A stretch of DNA of 64,000 bases from Siphonodentalium dalli (lineage: Eukaryota; Mollusca; Scaphopoda; Gadilida; Siphonodentaliidae). Below the pieces are notes generated by a model. That model had not been told where the DNA came from. It saw only the letters and a list, made by a program, of their open reading frames with translations, and searched no databases. Location: assembly GCA_032622095.1 (NCBI GenBank), contig CP136061.1, forward strand, positions 190,968,369-191,032,368, given 5' to 3'. This document shows, one piece after another, positions 19,356-29,353 of the stretch (positions are counted from its first letter, which is position 1; every line of letters starts with the position of its first letter). A program made the position numbers and the translations under genes.

Positions 19356-19589
19356 TTAAAACATAGTAAATAATGTACTATTTCTAAGGTAAGGTATGCA
19401 ACAGCGACAGTATTTACACATTGCCAATGCAGGCGATGCCACGCGCAATTTTGGCAGAATCGGGGTTTCTTTCGAAGCACTGTTCGGTTTGAGTGAATAT
19501 GAGCACATAAGGCAGTCGCATTCTTCGCTAATTGAATCCGTGAAATACTGACTATGGGACTCTATATGCTTGTTACTCTCTTCAGTCAT
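19356..19589 (-). CDS. Cys-rich 77-residue protein
   Basis: ATG at 19587-19589, stop at 19356. Two Cys clusters, CDCLMC (residues 24-29) and CKYCRCC (58-64), could form a zinc site. The N-terminus is acidic and His-containing (MTEESNKHIESHSQYF). It lies directly upstream of the zinc-knuckle gene in the same orientation. No family recognised, and the C-terminal part overlaps the putative promoter of the next gene, so the true end could differ. Confidence 0.4.
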   Translation of the reverse strand: MTEESNKHIESHSQYFTDSISEECDCLMCSYSLKPNSASKETPILPKLRVASPALAMCKYCRCCIPYLRNSTLFTMF

Positions 19590-19645
19590 AATTTCCCCTC
19601 GGTTAGTTATTGATTGCTACATTCTTTGTTTGCAATAATCGGCCA

Positions 19646-19843
19646 TTAATCGGTCCAGCTGTGATTGTAAAATATTATTTCCTTTCTCACCATCATCTGT
19701 TCAGCCATTATGGAATCGCATAGAGGTGCTTTTATCCAATTTTCGGGAAATCCGATAAAAACGTTTCGGCATTTCGAAACTGAAATAACTAGTGATGTCA
19801 CGCTCGTAGCCATATCGTTTTCAAACAACAATCTTTCAGGCAA
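19646..19843 (-). CDS. Short paralogue of the CRxVFIxFPENW protein
   Basis: The 65-residue frame has LVISVSKCRNVFIGFPENW in the middle and aligns with LVVGLTPCRSVFIAFPENW in the gene at 20092-20526, including the preceding LxFE...S residues. The C-terminal part differs and ends soon after. It is either a truncated tandem duplicate or a short paralogue; the start (19841-19843) is uncertain, because homology to the longer protein begins around residue 4. Function unknown. The Cys-Arg-x-Val-Phe-Ile-x-Phe-Pro-Glu-Asn-Trp motif is not one I can assign. Confidence 0.5.
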   Translation of the reverse strand: MPERLLFENDMATSVTSLVISVSKCRNVFIGFPENWIKAPLCDSIMAEQMMVRKEIIFYNHSWTD

Positions 19844-19924
19844 AAGTCCCTCTATTCCCTCTATTCCCAGTGGCGATAAAATCCCGTTAGCAGCATGGGC
19901 TATTCAGAACTAATCCCAAATCTT

Positions 19925-20083
19925 TCACGCATTGTTCAATTTGGCAGCACCTTTTTTCATCGCTAGTTGTAAGAAATATTTCTCAATTTTTTTCTTATTA
20001 ATTGTATTGCGAATATCAATCATGTGTCCTAACATCGCATCGTTTTCCTTGTCTGTGAGAATTGTTTCACAAAAACTATTCAT
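19925..20083 (-). CDS. Small basic helical protein, 52 residues
   Basis: Start chosen at the ATG of MNSFCETILTDKEND (20081-20083), just after the stop of the preceding gene (20092); a start further upstream would overlap that gene. The product is predicted helical and ends in a basic stretch (NKKKIEKYFLQLAMKKG). Tight packing with the neighbours supports a real gene, but the frame is short. Confidence 0.4.
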   Translation of the reverse strand: MNSFCETILTDKENDAMLGHMIDIRNTINKKKIEKYFLQLAMKKGAAKLNNA

Positions 20084-20091
20084 TTTTTTTT

Positions 20092-20526
20092 TTACTCGAC
20101 TGAGCCAAGGGAGCAATTGTTACATGTGTGGCAAGCGATCAGAATTGGCCCTTTATATCGGGGTGGCCTCATCAATGCCGTAGGAACTTTCAGCTCGTGC
20201 GTTTCCAAACTATGACAAACGCAGTTTAATGTCATTTTAAATTCCATTAGGTCCAGCTCACGTTCAATGTGTGAAAAGACTTTTTCGTATATTGCGTCGG
20301 GATACGTACTGCGCAGTAATACTCGAGCCCATTCGGTGATCGTTCGTCGAAATTCGAGTATGTGTTTGTGTTTTATACGATCCAGTACCACGATGTGGCT
20401 ATCCTTTGTAGTTGATCCCCAGTTTTCAGGAAATGCTATAAACACACTTCTGCAAGGAGTCAACCCGACTACGAGGCGACTTATTTCGGAAGAAGAAAAA
20501 AGTGCTCCTTCAAATGTTAAGTCCAC
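20092..20526 (-). CDS. 144-residue protein with CRSVFIAFPENW motif, unknown function
   Basis: ATG at 20524-20526, stop at 20092. Residues about 19-36 carry LVVGLTPCRSVFIAFPENW, shared with the short frame at 19646-19843. The middle is charged and helical (DRIKHKHILEFRRTITEWARVLLRS), and the end has CHTCNNC, a possible metal site. It is the best preserved of the left-arm minus-strand genes besides the 468-codon one. The ATG lies 10 bp from the stop of the coiled-coil gene at 20536, so these genes are compactly arranged. No homologue recognised. Confidence 0.6.
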   Translation of the reverse strand: MDLTFEGALFSSSEISRLVVGLTPCRSVFIAFPENWGSTTKDSHIVVLDRIKHKHILEFRRTITEWARVLLRSTYPDAIYEKVFSHIERELDLMEFKMTLNCVCHSLETHELKVPTALMRPPRYKGPILIACHTCNNCSLGSVE

Positions 20527-20535
20527 TGGAATATA

Positions 20536-20802
20536 TCATTTGCTCGATCCCAACTTATCGTAAATGCAGTAATTGCAAGACTGCTTAAGTAGCCACTCAA
20601 AATCTTCAAGTGCTCTTTCGATATTTGTTTGCTGCGCTGCCGAAGTCACAAATTGTTGCAAGTGCATTCGGGCCTCCCTTAGTTCCAGTGAGTTAATTTT
20701 GGAGCGAAGTTTCTTCATATCAGCCATTAAAGTGGCAAGTTCACGTTGTTCCTGCTTGTTTGTATTAATCATCGCTTTCTCCAGCAACATTTTTTTTTTC
20801 AC
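20536..20802 (-). CDS. 88-residue coiled-coil protein
   Basis: ATG 20800-20802, stop 20536. Residues 1-60 form a strong heptad pattern (QRELATLMADMKKLRSKINSLELREA). The C-terminal part ALEDFEWLLKQSCNYCIYDK has two Cys. It is probably an oligomerising protein. Upstream about 60 bp lies a TATATAAAG-like box (about 20856-20864 on the minus strand), consistent with its own promoter for the downstream cluster. Family unknown. Confidence 0.6.
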   Translation of the reverse strand: MKKKMLLEKAMINTNKQEQRELATLMADMKKLRSKINSLELREARMHLQQFVTSAAQQTNIERALEDFEWLLKQSCNYCIYDKLGSSK

Positions 20803-20985
20803 ACTGAAGCAATTTTGTTGCCCTTTCTATTAAAAACGGGGGTAGAACTAGACTATATATAAAGATGCTTTCGCTTTATATAAGCACACTTGGGGCTTTT
20901 CTGATACATTATTCCATCATCGGCGCATCTCCAAAAATGGCCTCGTTTTCTCTCGGTCTGCGAGTTGTCTGTCATAATAAATAGG

Positions 20986-22392
20986 TCAACAGATTCTCGT
21001 AATCTTAGTTTGAGGTAGTCTCCCTTTGTATTTCAAGTAAGAATAATCGAACGTCCAACATTCGTCTATTGATGATATGTTAATTTCTGAATACGTCAGT
21101 CTCATTTTATTGGCGTACAGCAATCGGTACACTATAAAAATGCCCCTTTGCACATAATTTTCGTATATGCCTGGTGTGTAAAAAGGCGGAATGTTAGTTT
21201 CGTCGACTAGTTGTATTACGTCTTGTTGCAATTTATTCCAAGGCAAATCATTCCAGTATTTCCTCAGATGATTTGTATTGGGATCTGGATATCCGAACAT
21301 TTGGTTGAATTGGAGATTATAAATTTCAAATCCTTGGTGAGTTTTTAATATTGCGTATGCTTCGTTTAATGTTTGTGTTGAATCCCAATATAAGCATGAA
21401 TGGCCTAGCTGGTTTTCGACGCCGAGTTCGCATTCTTTGCAAGAAAAATGCTTCTGATGCAAAAGCCTCATTGTTGATGCTAATGCTTGTTTTTCTCTTA
21501 GCTGTGGCAACCACACAAATTCGGGAAATATCGATACAGCGTGACTACTTTGATTCTGTTCGAACAGTTTTCTGGGCATAAACGAATATGCTTTCGATAA
21601 CATATACGGATTGCCAGAGAACTGTTGCGCGCATTTTTCGTTAGCTTGCTCTAAATTTTGGCAATCCCAAGATAGTTTATCGATAGTTTTCTCGAAGTCT
21701 GGATTGTCCATCGTCATGTGCCCACTACACTCCAAGAATTGAAATCCAGTTATCATTTTCACATTCATGTTTGACCCGCACAACAACAGCGAGTGAGCCA
21801 TTTGGCTTATTTCTTCGAAATTGGCGAAAACGTAGTAATCTAGCAATATGTCATTGTCTATCCCAATCCCAGTGGCTTTTCTGAAAAGTGTCTTCATATT
21901 ACTTTCGTTCACCCAGTCCTTCTCGAAAAGTTCATATTTTATTGTCTTTGCACAGTAACAGTATATTAAAATTTGAAACCAGTTAGGAACGATTTCTTTT
22001 AATATTAAATCCACGTGCTCATAATTAGTTTGTGGAAGGAATTCAGTGTTCATGAACTGGGAAAATCTGCCCTCACACGCACTGAGAATGCTGTCGTAAG
22101 TCGTGTATTCCTCAGGTTGCCCGATAGAGTCATAGAAGTCATTGCTGCACTGTTTTTCTAAGTTCCGGGCGTCGATTTGTGCATTTTCTGTTACATATAG
22201 ATATCTATATCTCATCGCAAACTCGAAAGAGTCTACGTCACGAATATTCCTATTCGTGTGCTTATTGGTAAGCGTTCCCAAAACACCATAGATATTTATC
22301 GTCCATTTTCTTTTATGGTTACATGGTGTTCTCCGTCGACGGGACTGCAAATGGAAGACGACCAATCGCTTATAAACCCTGCTCCAATGCAT
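20986..22392 (-). CDS. Large conserved-looking protein of unknown function (about 410-468 residues)
   Basis: An uninterrupted frame of 469 codons, by far the longest intact one in the element. The ATG at 22390-22392 falls inside a perfect 148-bp tandem duplication that also carries the polymerase start on the other strand, so the first about 40 residues are doubtful. The ATG at 22213-22215 (MRYRYLYVTENAQ) gives a 410-residue protein and is my preferred start. The sequence has many aromatic residues (NWFQILIYCYC, YVFANFEEI, RGIFIVYRLLY), a central Cys/His group (HFSCKECELG...HSC) and no signal peptide. It is divergent from polymerase B and probably shares a bidirectional promoter. I do not recognise the family. 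Retention of such a long frame while the core genes decay is notable. Confidence 0.7.
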   Translation of the reverse strand: MHWSRVYKRLVVFHLQSRRRRTPCNHKRKWTINIYGVLGTLTNKHTNRNIRDVDSFEFAMRYRYLYVTENAQIDARNLEKQCSNDFYDSIGQPEEYTTYDSILSACEGRFSQFMNTEFLPQTNYEHVDLILKEIVPNWFQILIYCYCAKTIKYELFEKDWVNESNMKTLFRKATGIGIDNDILLDYYVFANFEEISQMAHSLLLCGSNMNVKMITGFQFLECSGHMTMDNPDFEKTIDKLSWDCQNLEQANEKCAQQFSGNPYMLSKAYSFMPRKLFEQNQSSHAVSIFPEFVWLPQLREKQALASTMRLLHQKHFSCKECELGVENQLGHSCLYWDSTQTLNEAYAILKTHQGFEIYNLQFNQMFGYPDPNTNHLRKYWNDLPWNKLQQDVIQLVDETNIPPFYTPGIYENYVQRGIFIVYRLLYANKMRLTYSEINISSIDECWTFDYSYLKYKGRLPQTKITRIC

Positions 22393-22560
22393 AATTTATA
22401 CGACATTACACATTGGTAAGCGTTCCCAAAACACCATAGATATTTATCGTCCATTTTCTTTTATGGTTACATGGTGTTCTCCGTCGACGGGACTGCAAAT
22501 GGAAGACGACCAATCGCTTATAAACCCTGCTCCAATGCATAATTTATACGACATTACACA
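22264..22560. repeat. Perfect 148-bp tandem duplication at the polB/unknown-gene junction
   Basis: 22264-22411 is repeated without any difference I can see at 22412-22560. Each copy contains the polymerase ATG region (ATGGAAGACGACC) and a CATAAAAG box on the minus strand. In the first copy the polymerase frame ends after about 21 codons; the second copy leads into the gene. Identity means a very recent event or an assembly error. Confidence 0.93.
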
Positions 22561-25500
22561 CACGAGAAGCGTCGCTTCTAGAAAATTCAGCACAAGAATT
22601 CACGAATACACGCTGCAATCACAGGCAGTTGACCAAGACATATTGTTCGATGATGTAGCTGAGGAATTTTTCGATTCTATTCTCGCTACTGTGTTCGCCC
22701 GTGATAGGGAAACATATGGCGCTTCTAGCGATATGTGGACGAGATTGATTTTGTTTCATCCGGCTTTGGATCACGAAATTTGTATTCCGTTCCAAAGAAC
22801 GATAACTGGACTGGATATACTGGAAGCCGCATATAGGGTTCAACGGAGCAAGCGGGATTTTGTTTTCGATGGGAATCTTACTATGAGCGTTATAATAGCG
22901 CAATTTCCAAGTGGATCTCGTTTCGGGTGGTTAACACCAGAACAATATTTTAACAAATCCAAATCATTTATACAAATACAAGAGGTTCCTAAAAACTCAT
23001 TAGCCGAACCTGATCACCATCTGTGTTTAACCATGGCTTTGGTTATGGCGGAGGTTCTCATTAGGCAGCCCTGCAAAGACAGCGATGCATATGGGCACAA
23101 ACTTTGGACGCTCGAATGGAGAAAAATGAGGAAAAATTCAAATTTCGATGCGAGGAAGCTAAAAAAAACTATGTCTTATCGCCGGCGTGAGTACCGATGC
23201 GCCGTGTGGAATTCCGGAACTTAAACGATTTCAGAGTATGTTGAAAGCGAAATATTGTATAAGAGCGTACGGACCTGACTGCACTGCGATTTTTAATGGG
23301 AACGATCACGTTGCGGAGCCTGGAACGCTAAATTTAGTGGTCGAACTAGATGACAACCATTATACTCTGGCGAAAAACATAGCCATCCCCAATGACTAGA
23401 ATGCACTCACTGGAGCTGCCTATACTTGCGCCCATCACACATTTGGCATGTTGTGTGATGTCTCGCCAACAACACTTTGAACCACGGGTGCTGGCCCCTC
23501 GTTTGAGAGATCGATAACAAAAATCTAGATATCAAATCTCTGTTCATCCATCGCTGAAATGGTTGTATGTATGGACAGAATATCTCTGTTATCTCAAGTT
23601 GATATATTACACTAATGATAGTCTTAGTAATACGTACGAGTTGTTTGACATATTAATATAACAATGTAGACATCGATCATATGAAGGGTGTGAAGACGAT
23701 TGATTGCCGATGATGCTATATTAGATACCAATTGGGTTAACTTACTAGTAAATTATAAAATACCGACACAATTAAATAAAAGAAACGCGACCATTGGTTA
23801 GTCTTTGATTAACAATGTGTCAATGTGAACATGCCCTTAGCGACTGATCTACAGACTTCGGGAACATTCAAAATGTCTATTGCGTTGAGAATGAGAAAGC
23901 TTGTTTTCCCCAGTTAATTAATACGGCATTTTAATAATCCATGTTTCCCCATTCACATTTTCAGTGAAATTGTTTTTGAATTTAACCACGCGCTCAACTG
24001 TTTGGCCGGACATGATTTATATGCACCAGGATCTTTCGAAAATGTTTTGAACTTTCAGAAATATGTTCGCACCTCCCAGTCACTGCGGAAAAAACGATTC
24101 CGCACGCATCTTTTAGACTTGATCTCAACTCATTTCCTCGAGTTTCAAGTTACATAAAATAGGCTTCTAATGGCATGTATTGTTGCCCACCGTTTGTTTT
24201 ACATGCAGTTTTTATATTTATAATAATAAAACACGAAGTTGTTGGCAGATGGAATGGTTTAGCCTGTTTGTGTAATACGAGTCTCAGCTGTCTGGACATC
24301 GACGCAATCATGTCTGGTGTTTTGCGCGCCTATGTAGCTTGTGACGTCATGATGTGCGTCGTGACGTCATGGCGTCTTGATCGGTTTCCAGAAAGAAATA
24401 ATTCAATATTGTTCATTTATGAACGATTTATTACCAAATAAAACCAGATAACAATGCAAATTAAGTATATATGTGGATTTAAATTACAATTGATGCAACC
24501 ATTTCATATTAGCGCGGTTCATTTTTTACAGTATGTAATTCCGGTATATATGACGTAACATATTCACGGAAGGAAGGAAGGATAAACAGACATCCGAGCC
24601 GAAAACATTACTTGCGTCCAGCATGGACTGGCGCAAGTAACAAGCGCCATCATTGCCTCGTGTGTGGGGACATGTATCAAAAACGACACAGGTGCAAGGG
24701 AAAATGTTCGAAATGTGACGTTATTGGAGGGGAATGCATCAAAGATTTCAACCAGATACGTCGTTGCTTTAAATGCAAGCGCGTTTACAACAATAATGAT
24801 TGTTACAATTATCATGTCACGAGCAAAAGGTGCGAGCAATTTTCCATGTGTTTGTCTTGTGATGTGATATATCACAGAGCCAACACGCACGTTTGTTTCC
24901 GAAAATACTGTAACAAATGTAACGTCGTATTTGATTCCTCGGATAAAACCCCTCATTCGTGCTTTATAACACCAGACAATACACCGGATGTTACCATGGA
25001 GTCTCCACGATTTTGGGTGTTTTTCGACATAGAAACGATGTTGGACAAGAACAACAAGCACGTTCCAATTTTACTGTGTGCTGAAATTTGCTGAGAATTG
25101 TGTATCCAAGGGCCCCTGACAATCGAAATTCCCATAAATGCAAAGGCGAACGACTGGATAGTTATTCTTTGGATTGTATTGATAATTTCAGGCAATGGCT
25201 GTACAAAATTGAGTCTCAGATTTGTAAACCCAGAGACATAACTGTTTGCAGTCACAATGGGGGCCGCTATGATATGCAATTTGTTATCGAAAATTTGGCG
25301 AAGATTTTTGGCAGCAAAGTCGTTCCTAACATTGTGCAGCGAGGGCACACGAATAATACTGATGAAATATTCTAAATGCAGATTTCTGGATACCATGTCG
25401 TTTTATCGCGATGCCACTCGCAAAAATGCCCAAAACGTTCGGCGTGACACAACTTTCTAAAGGTTTTTGGCCACACAAATTTACATCTCTGGAAACCTTG

Positions 25501-27854
25501 TAGGCCTACTACATCGGGCCATATCCCGATAAATCACTGTATGATTACGATGGCATGGATGAGGAAAGGCGGCTCGAATTTGACAAATGGTACCTCGCCG
25601 CCAAGGATAATACTTTTAATTTCAAACAAGACATGGTTGAATACTGCCAAAGTGACGTTGCCGTGTTACGACGACCTGCTGCGGCAAATTCACGGAAATG
25701 TTTGTAGAAAACAATGGTGTTTGCTTTTGACACAAACATTTTACTTAGCTTCAACTTGCCTAAAAATATTCAAAAAGAATCATCTCAAACCAGAACTAAA
25801 TGCTTTGAACGAGGTTCCCGAGCAACCACAATCTTAAAAGCAGGACACTGGTTATATTGGAGGAGCCACATCGATAATTGCGATATTCAGACCATTTTCA
25901 ATTCATCCAGGGAGTATCGTCTTGATAACTATAGAATGGACGGCCACATTTACTCGGAAGAAAATGGGCACACTTTCTAAGAATTTTTGGGGTGCCATTT
26001 TCATGAGCATACCGAATGTAGATAAAATCGGGATGACCTATATCCTCTGAGGGACAAGACGTACGAGGAGGCAAAAAGTAGATACGGATAGACAGCTCGA
26101 AGAATTAGCCTAAACATGGTAAAGTAATATATATATGCGAATGCCAATATGAAAAGATGATGAAAGAAAACGCCGATGGAATCGCAGATTTTGTAAACTC
26201 GATCAGGGTAGAAATGCCCAATAAAAGCCCGCGAATAGTCTGTACGGTGGGAGGTGCGAAGCTTATATATACGCTGTGTGCTGAACAACGGGTTGACAGT
26301 GAATTAATATTACTAGACGTGGTATCTTTGTACCCTACGATATGCAAAAATTGACTCTTTCCAGTCGGGCACCCACGAGTATTAAAAGAATTCGACAGCC
26401 TAGATGTAAGCGAATATGTTGGACTTATTAAGTGCACAATACTGCCACCTAGGGGAATGATTCACCCTATATTACCAATAAGATGCGGTAAAGAAAACAA
26501 ACTAATTTTCGCATTGTGTGGAAAATGTGCCGAGGATAACGTGCAAGGACCGTGTAATCATGGCGTACTAGGCAGAACATTGACGGCTTGTTGGGTAACT
26601 TTAGAGGTTCAAAAGGCTGTGGAAAACGGCTATATTGTGACCCATATTTTCGAAGTTTGGGACTACCCAAAAACAACACAATTTGACAGAGAAACGGGAG
26701 AGGGAGGAATATTTGCATCTTACATTAACACTTTTCTGAAAATGAAAATAGAAAATTCGGGCTTTCCAGAATATTGCGATACTGCCGAGAAAAGGGAGCA
26801 GTTTCTGGACGATTTTCACGACAAAGAAGGCTTTCAGTTGGACCCAATAGCCTTAGACAGCCCGGATCCAAACTTACGACTAATGGGCAAATTTTGCCTC
26901 AACAATTTATGGGGAAAACTTTCCCAACGAGATGATTACTCTGTAACCAAAATGATCAAAGAGCCGGCCGACTACTTTAGTTTGTGGTACGACCCAAGGT
27001 ACACAGTTACAGACGCTATCCTACTAGACACAGCCAGAGATGACTGTATATACGTTACCTACCGACACAATAAAGGTTACGAGAAACAATCACATAATGC
27101 CAGCTTAGTTACAGCTTCTTTTGTTACGTGTCAAGCCAGAATAAAGCTATATGAAGGCCTGAAAATCGCAGGCCAAAATGCTATATATACGGACATCGTG
27201 ATGAAAAAAGTTCCTGGCGCTGAGAGTATACCAACTGGCAATTTTATGGGCAACTTTTGCAATGATCTGCTTAAAGGCGAACATACTTTGAAGTACTTTT
27301 ACTGTACCGGGGCTAAAAGCTACACATACCAAGTGCACGAAACTGGCAGAAAGGTTTGCAAAGTAAAAGGGATAGATATGAAGATTCAGAACCAGATAAA
27401 TGCCGAAGCCATGAAGGGTCTGCTTTTCAAAAGTATATCTAAGATCAAGATGGATCAGAGGAAAAAATTCAAGTGCAACAAAAAGTTTCAAATACATACT
27501 GTGCACAATGAAAAAACTTTGCAGATGACTATGGACAAAAGAATTTTAAGGCCTGACTTTACATCGTTGCCTTTCGGTTTCACAGACGAACAATCCCACG
27601 AGCCAAGTAGCCCAGATATTCCGTACGTAGTCAATGTTATAGACATTTCCCCACCGCCGCAAACGCCATCTACGAGTGTACTGGAACCACAAAGCAAAAT
27701 TGGAATAGATGCCTCATCTACGCAAAGTTTTGGGGAGCAAAATTATCTCGGAAATACGTCGACTACGCTAAGCTTGGGGGACACCTTCGATTTGCTTCAG
27801 GACTATATTATGAACGATATATCTCAATATGACCTCGATAGTATTCTGTTATAA
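22499..27854 (+). pseudogene. polB: Protein-primed DNA polymerase family B (Polinton pDNAP), broken
   Basis: Replicates linear element DNA from a protein primer. Parts in order: N-terminal domain (22499-23222, frame change, then 23187-23399 with DNHYTLAK), about 1.2 kb without homology (23400-24611), Cys-rich finger region (24630-24960, CLVCGDMYQKRHRC and CNKC), exonuclease I FFDIET (about 25024), exo II SHNGGRYD (about 25252), exo III YCQSDVAVL (about 25641), polymerase motif A DVVSLYP (about 26318), TPR-type region ASYINTFLKMK (about 26720), motif B KFCLNNLWGKL (about 26890) and the C-terminal palm. At motif C (about 27184) the frame reads YTDIVMKK: the second catalytic Asp and its neighbours, expected as Y-x-D-T-D-S, are missing without frame change. 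At least six frame changes or stops lie between 23.2 and 26.36 kb; 26457-27854 is open. Non-functional. The expected family order is complete, so the identification is firm. Confidence 0.93.
23400..24611. other. Non-coding block splitting polB
   Basis: Polymerase homology seems to fade within about 60 bases after the stop at 23397-23399 and returns near 24612. The block is either an intron or an insertion. I found no convincing terminal inverted repeats. It contains a GTGACGTCATGATGTGCGTCGTGACGTCATGGCG pair of CRE-like palindromes (about 24341-24370). Confidence 0.55.
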
Positions 27855-28375
27855 GAATATATAATATGATCTCAGAAGTTTGCCGAGCTGGAAGAAGATG
27901 CCAATGTCGGACTGCCCTGGAAAGCGCCGCTTAAAATTATCTTTTTCTATTGACAACCTAGCCACACACACCACGATAGCACGCGCCAAGCAGGTGTGAT
28001 CCGTATTGTCCATAGACACCATAGACTTGTTCTGCCATTCAGATAGTGGACTATCTATCGGTGTTCTTCCTGATCCTCTAGGTTCACGTATGGCTCCTAC
28101 GGTGATTCTAAATGAACCGGCCAAAGACAGGTTCTGGTGAGAAGTTAGCACGTTGGCTACCCTGTCCATAATTAATGTCGGTGCCAGTTGTTTCCAATAC
28201 CTGAATGACGACGCGACCCAGATCATTGTCATCGATGTCATCCCGCGCTGCTGTTAGTATATCCTCGAACATTGAGTCGAGTTCTTCGTTCAAGACTGTC
28301 ATCTTTTCTCCGTGCCACTGGCCGTTTTCGTTCCTGGCACATCTCAATATGACCTCGATAGTATTCTGTTATAAG
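27821..28375. repeat. 35-bp direct repeat flanking an inverted polB fragment
   Basis: ATCTCAATATGACCTCGATA... at 27821-27855 is repeated exactly at 28341-28375. The first copy is the polymerase C-terminus with its stop; the second precedes the ATPase gene. The 520 bp between the copies' equivalent points is therefore an insertion with a 35-bp target duplication or a template-switch product. Confidence 0.92.
27880..28345 (-). pseudogene. Inverted fragment of the N-terminal domain of another polymerase B
   Basis: On the minus strand, 28345 to about 28190 encodes MFEDILTAARDDIDDNDLGR, and an overlapping frame (28180-27890) encodes GAIREPRGSGR and then HTCLARAIVVCVARL. These are the landmarks of the Polinton polymerase N-terminal domain (acidic 'DDN' turn, CLARAIVVA helix); element B's own gene has LCLTMALVMAEVL at that place, so this piece comes from a different lineage. 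A frame change separates the two halves. It is orientated against the surrounding genes, and flanked by the 35-bp direct repeat. Confidence 0.8.
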
Positions 28376-28398
28376 GAGTTCTATACGTAAGGCTATGG

Positions 28399-29067
28399 AT
28401 GACTGTCATCATGGCTCTAATTCCATTCGAAAAGAATTCCAGTTGTATACTGGCTGGCGCTACAAAGTCGGGCAAAACAAGTTTTGTGTATAAGTTTCTA
28501 CAAAATTTAACTTCCGTGATCGAAAAAGATCCACCACAGAAAGTACTGTATTGTTATTCTACGTTCCAGGATTTGTTTGATAAAATGGAAAGTGAAATTT
28601 CTGGCATAAAATTCCACAAAGGACTGCCGTCTTCGGAGGCGATAGACAATTTTGCTGATGGTGTTCCCTCAATGTTAGTTTTCGACGACATGGCCGCAGA
28701 ATTTGTAAAGAACAAATCGATGGAACAATTGTTCACTAGTGGAACGCACCATAAAAATATGACTTTAATGTTATTAACGCAAAATATATACCAACAGGGG
28801 TCTAGTGCTAGGACTATAGCCCTCAACGCATCTTACTTAGTGCTTTTCAAGTCACTGAGAGATTTAACGACTATAAGATATTTAGGCCAACACCTTTTTC
28901 CGGGCCAAATTAATTTCTTACCGAGTTGTTATAAAGACAGTGTTGTGGACAGGAAATACAAATATCTAATAGTGGATTTAACTCCCAACGCCGACGAAGC
29001 TTTAAGGGTTAGGACGGACATTTTCCCAGGAGAATATCCTATTTTGAATGGCAAGCCAGACAGTTAA
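28399..29067 (+). CDS. FtsK/HerA-type genome-packaging ATPase
   Basis: Intact 222-residue frame. Walker A is GATKSGKT (residues 20-27), Walker B MLVFDDMA (about residues 92-99), and a sensor-like LMLLTQN follows (about 117-123). Size and motif spacing fit the A32/FtsK-HerA packaging ATPases of Polintons and related viruses, which move the genome into the capsid. ATG at 28399 is used; an alternative internal start at 28411 (MALIPFEKN) fits family starts also. The stop overlaps the next gene's start by 20 bases (29048-29067). No lesion seen, in contrast to polB upstream. Confidence 0.9.
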   Translation: MTVIMALIPFEKNSSCILAGATKSGKTSFVYKFLQNLTSVIEKDPPQKVLYCYSTFQDLFDKMESEISGIKFHKGLPSSEAIDNFADGVPSMLVFDDMAAEFVKNKSMEQLFTSGTHHKNMTLMLLTQNIYQQGSSARTIALNASYLVLFKSLRDLTTIRYLGQHLFPGQINFLPSCYKDSVVDRKYKYLIVDLTPNADEALRVRTDIFPGEYPILNGKPDS

Positions 29068-29353
29068 ACATTCGTTGGATTTTCTGTTTCTGCTAGCGTC
29101 CACAGATTCGAAAAAACAAGCCAGGGCTTTGCTGAATTCCGCAACCTACGACCAAGTGAGAAGCGTGGCAGAAATTGCACTAAACGTAGTGCGAGGTGTT
29201 TTGTTAATTTCAAATTTGGATAGGCTGAACCTGTACAAAGAGTTATACAGAAAGCTGTCGAACAACAAACTCGGTTTGAAGAAAGTTCGACTGATCAGAA
29301 ACCTCAAAGGAGTGATAACTTTACTCAAAAACACTCCACTAAGAGATTTGTAA
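29048..29353 (+). CDS. Small basic core-like protein conserved in Polintons/adintoviruses
   Basis: 101 residues, overlapping the ATPase end. Residues 12-50 follow the pattern LLASTDSKKQARALL...ATYDQVRSVAEIALNVVRGV, then a basic part (LYRKLSNNKLGLKKVRLIRN) and LKGVITLLKNTPLRD. The pattern 'L-x-x-A-x-x-x-Q-R-x-x-L-L-x-x-A-x-x-x-Q-V-x-x-x-x-E-x-A-x-N-V-x-x-G' followed by K/R-rich sequence is familiar from small proteins located beside the ATPase and capsid genes in this virus group. They are often regarded as core/DNA-condensing proteins; that role is inference. Stop TAA overlaps the ATG of the following small gene (TAATG). Confidence 0.7.
   Translation: MASQTVKHSLDFLFLLASTDSKKQARALLNSATYDQVRSVAEIALNVVRGVLLISNLDRLNLYKELYRKLSNNKLGLKKVRLIRNLKGVITLLKNTPLRDL

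Noticed and set aside
24664-24867. Alternative frame across the polymerase finger region
   Set aside because: The overlapping frame 24612-25094 has the Cys pairs and the FFDIET exonuclease motif, so this one is a shadow.
26467-26718. Minus-strand frames opposite the polymerase (26467-26718, 27147-27506 and others)
   Set aside because: Shadow frames of the polymerase coding strand without any motif.
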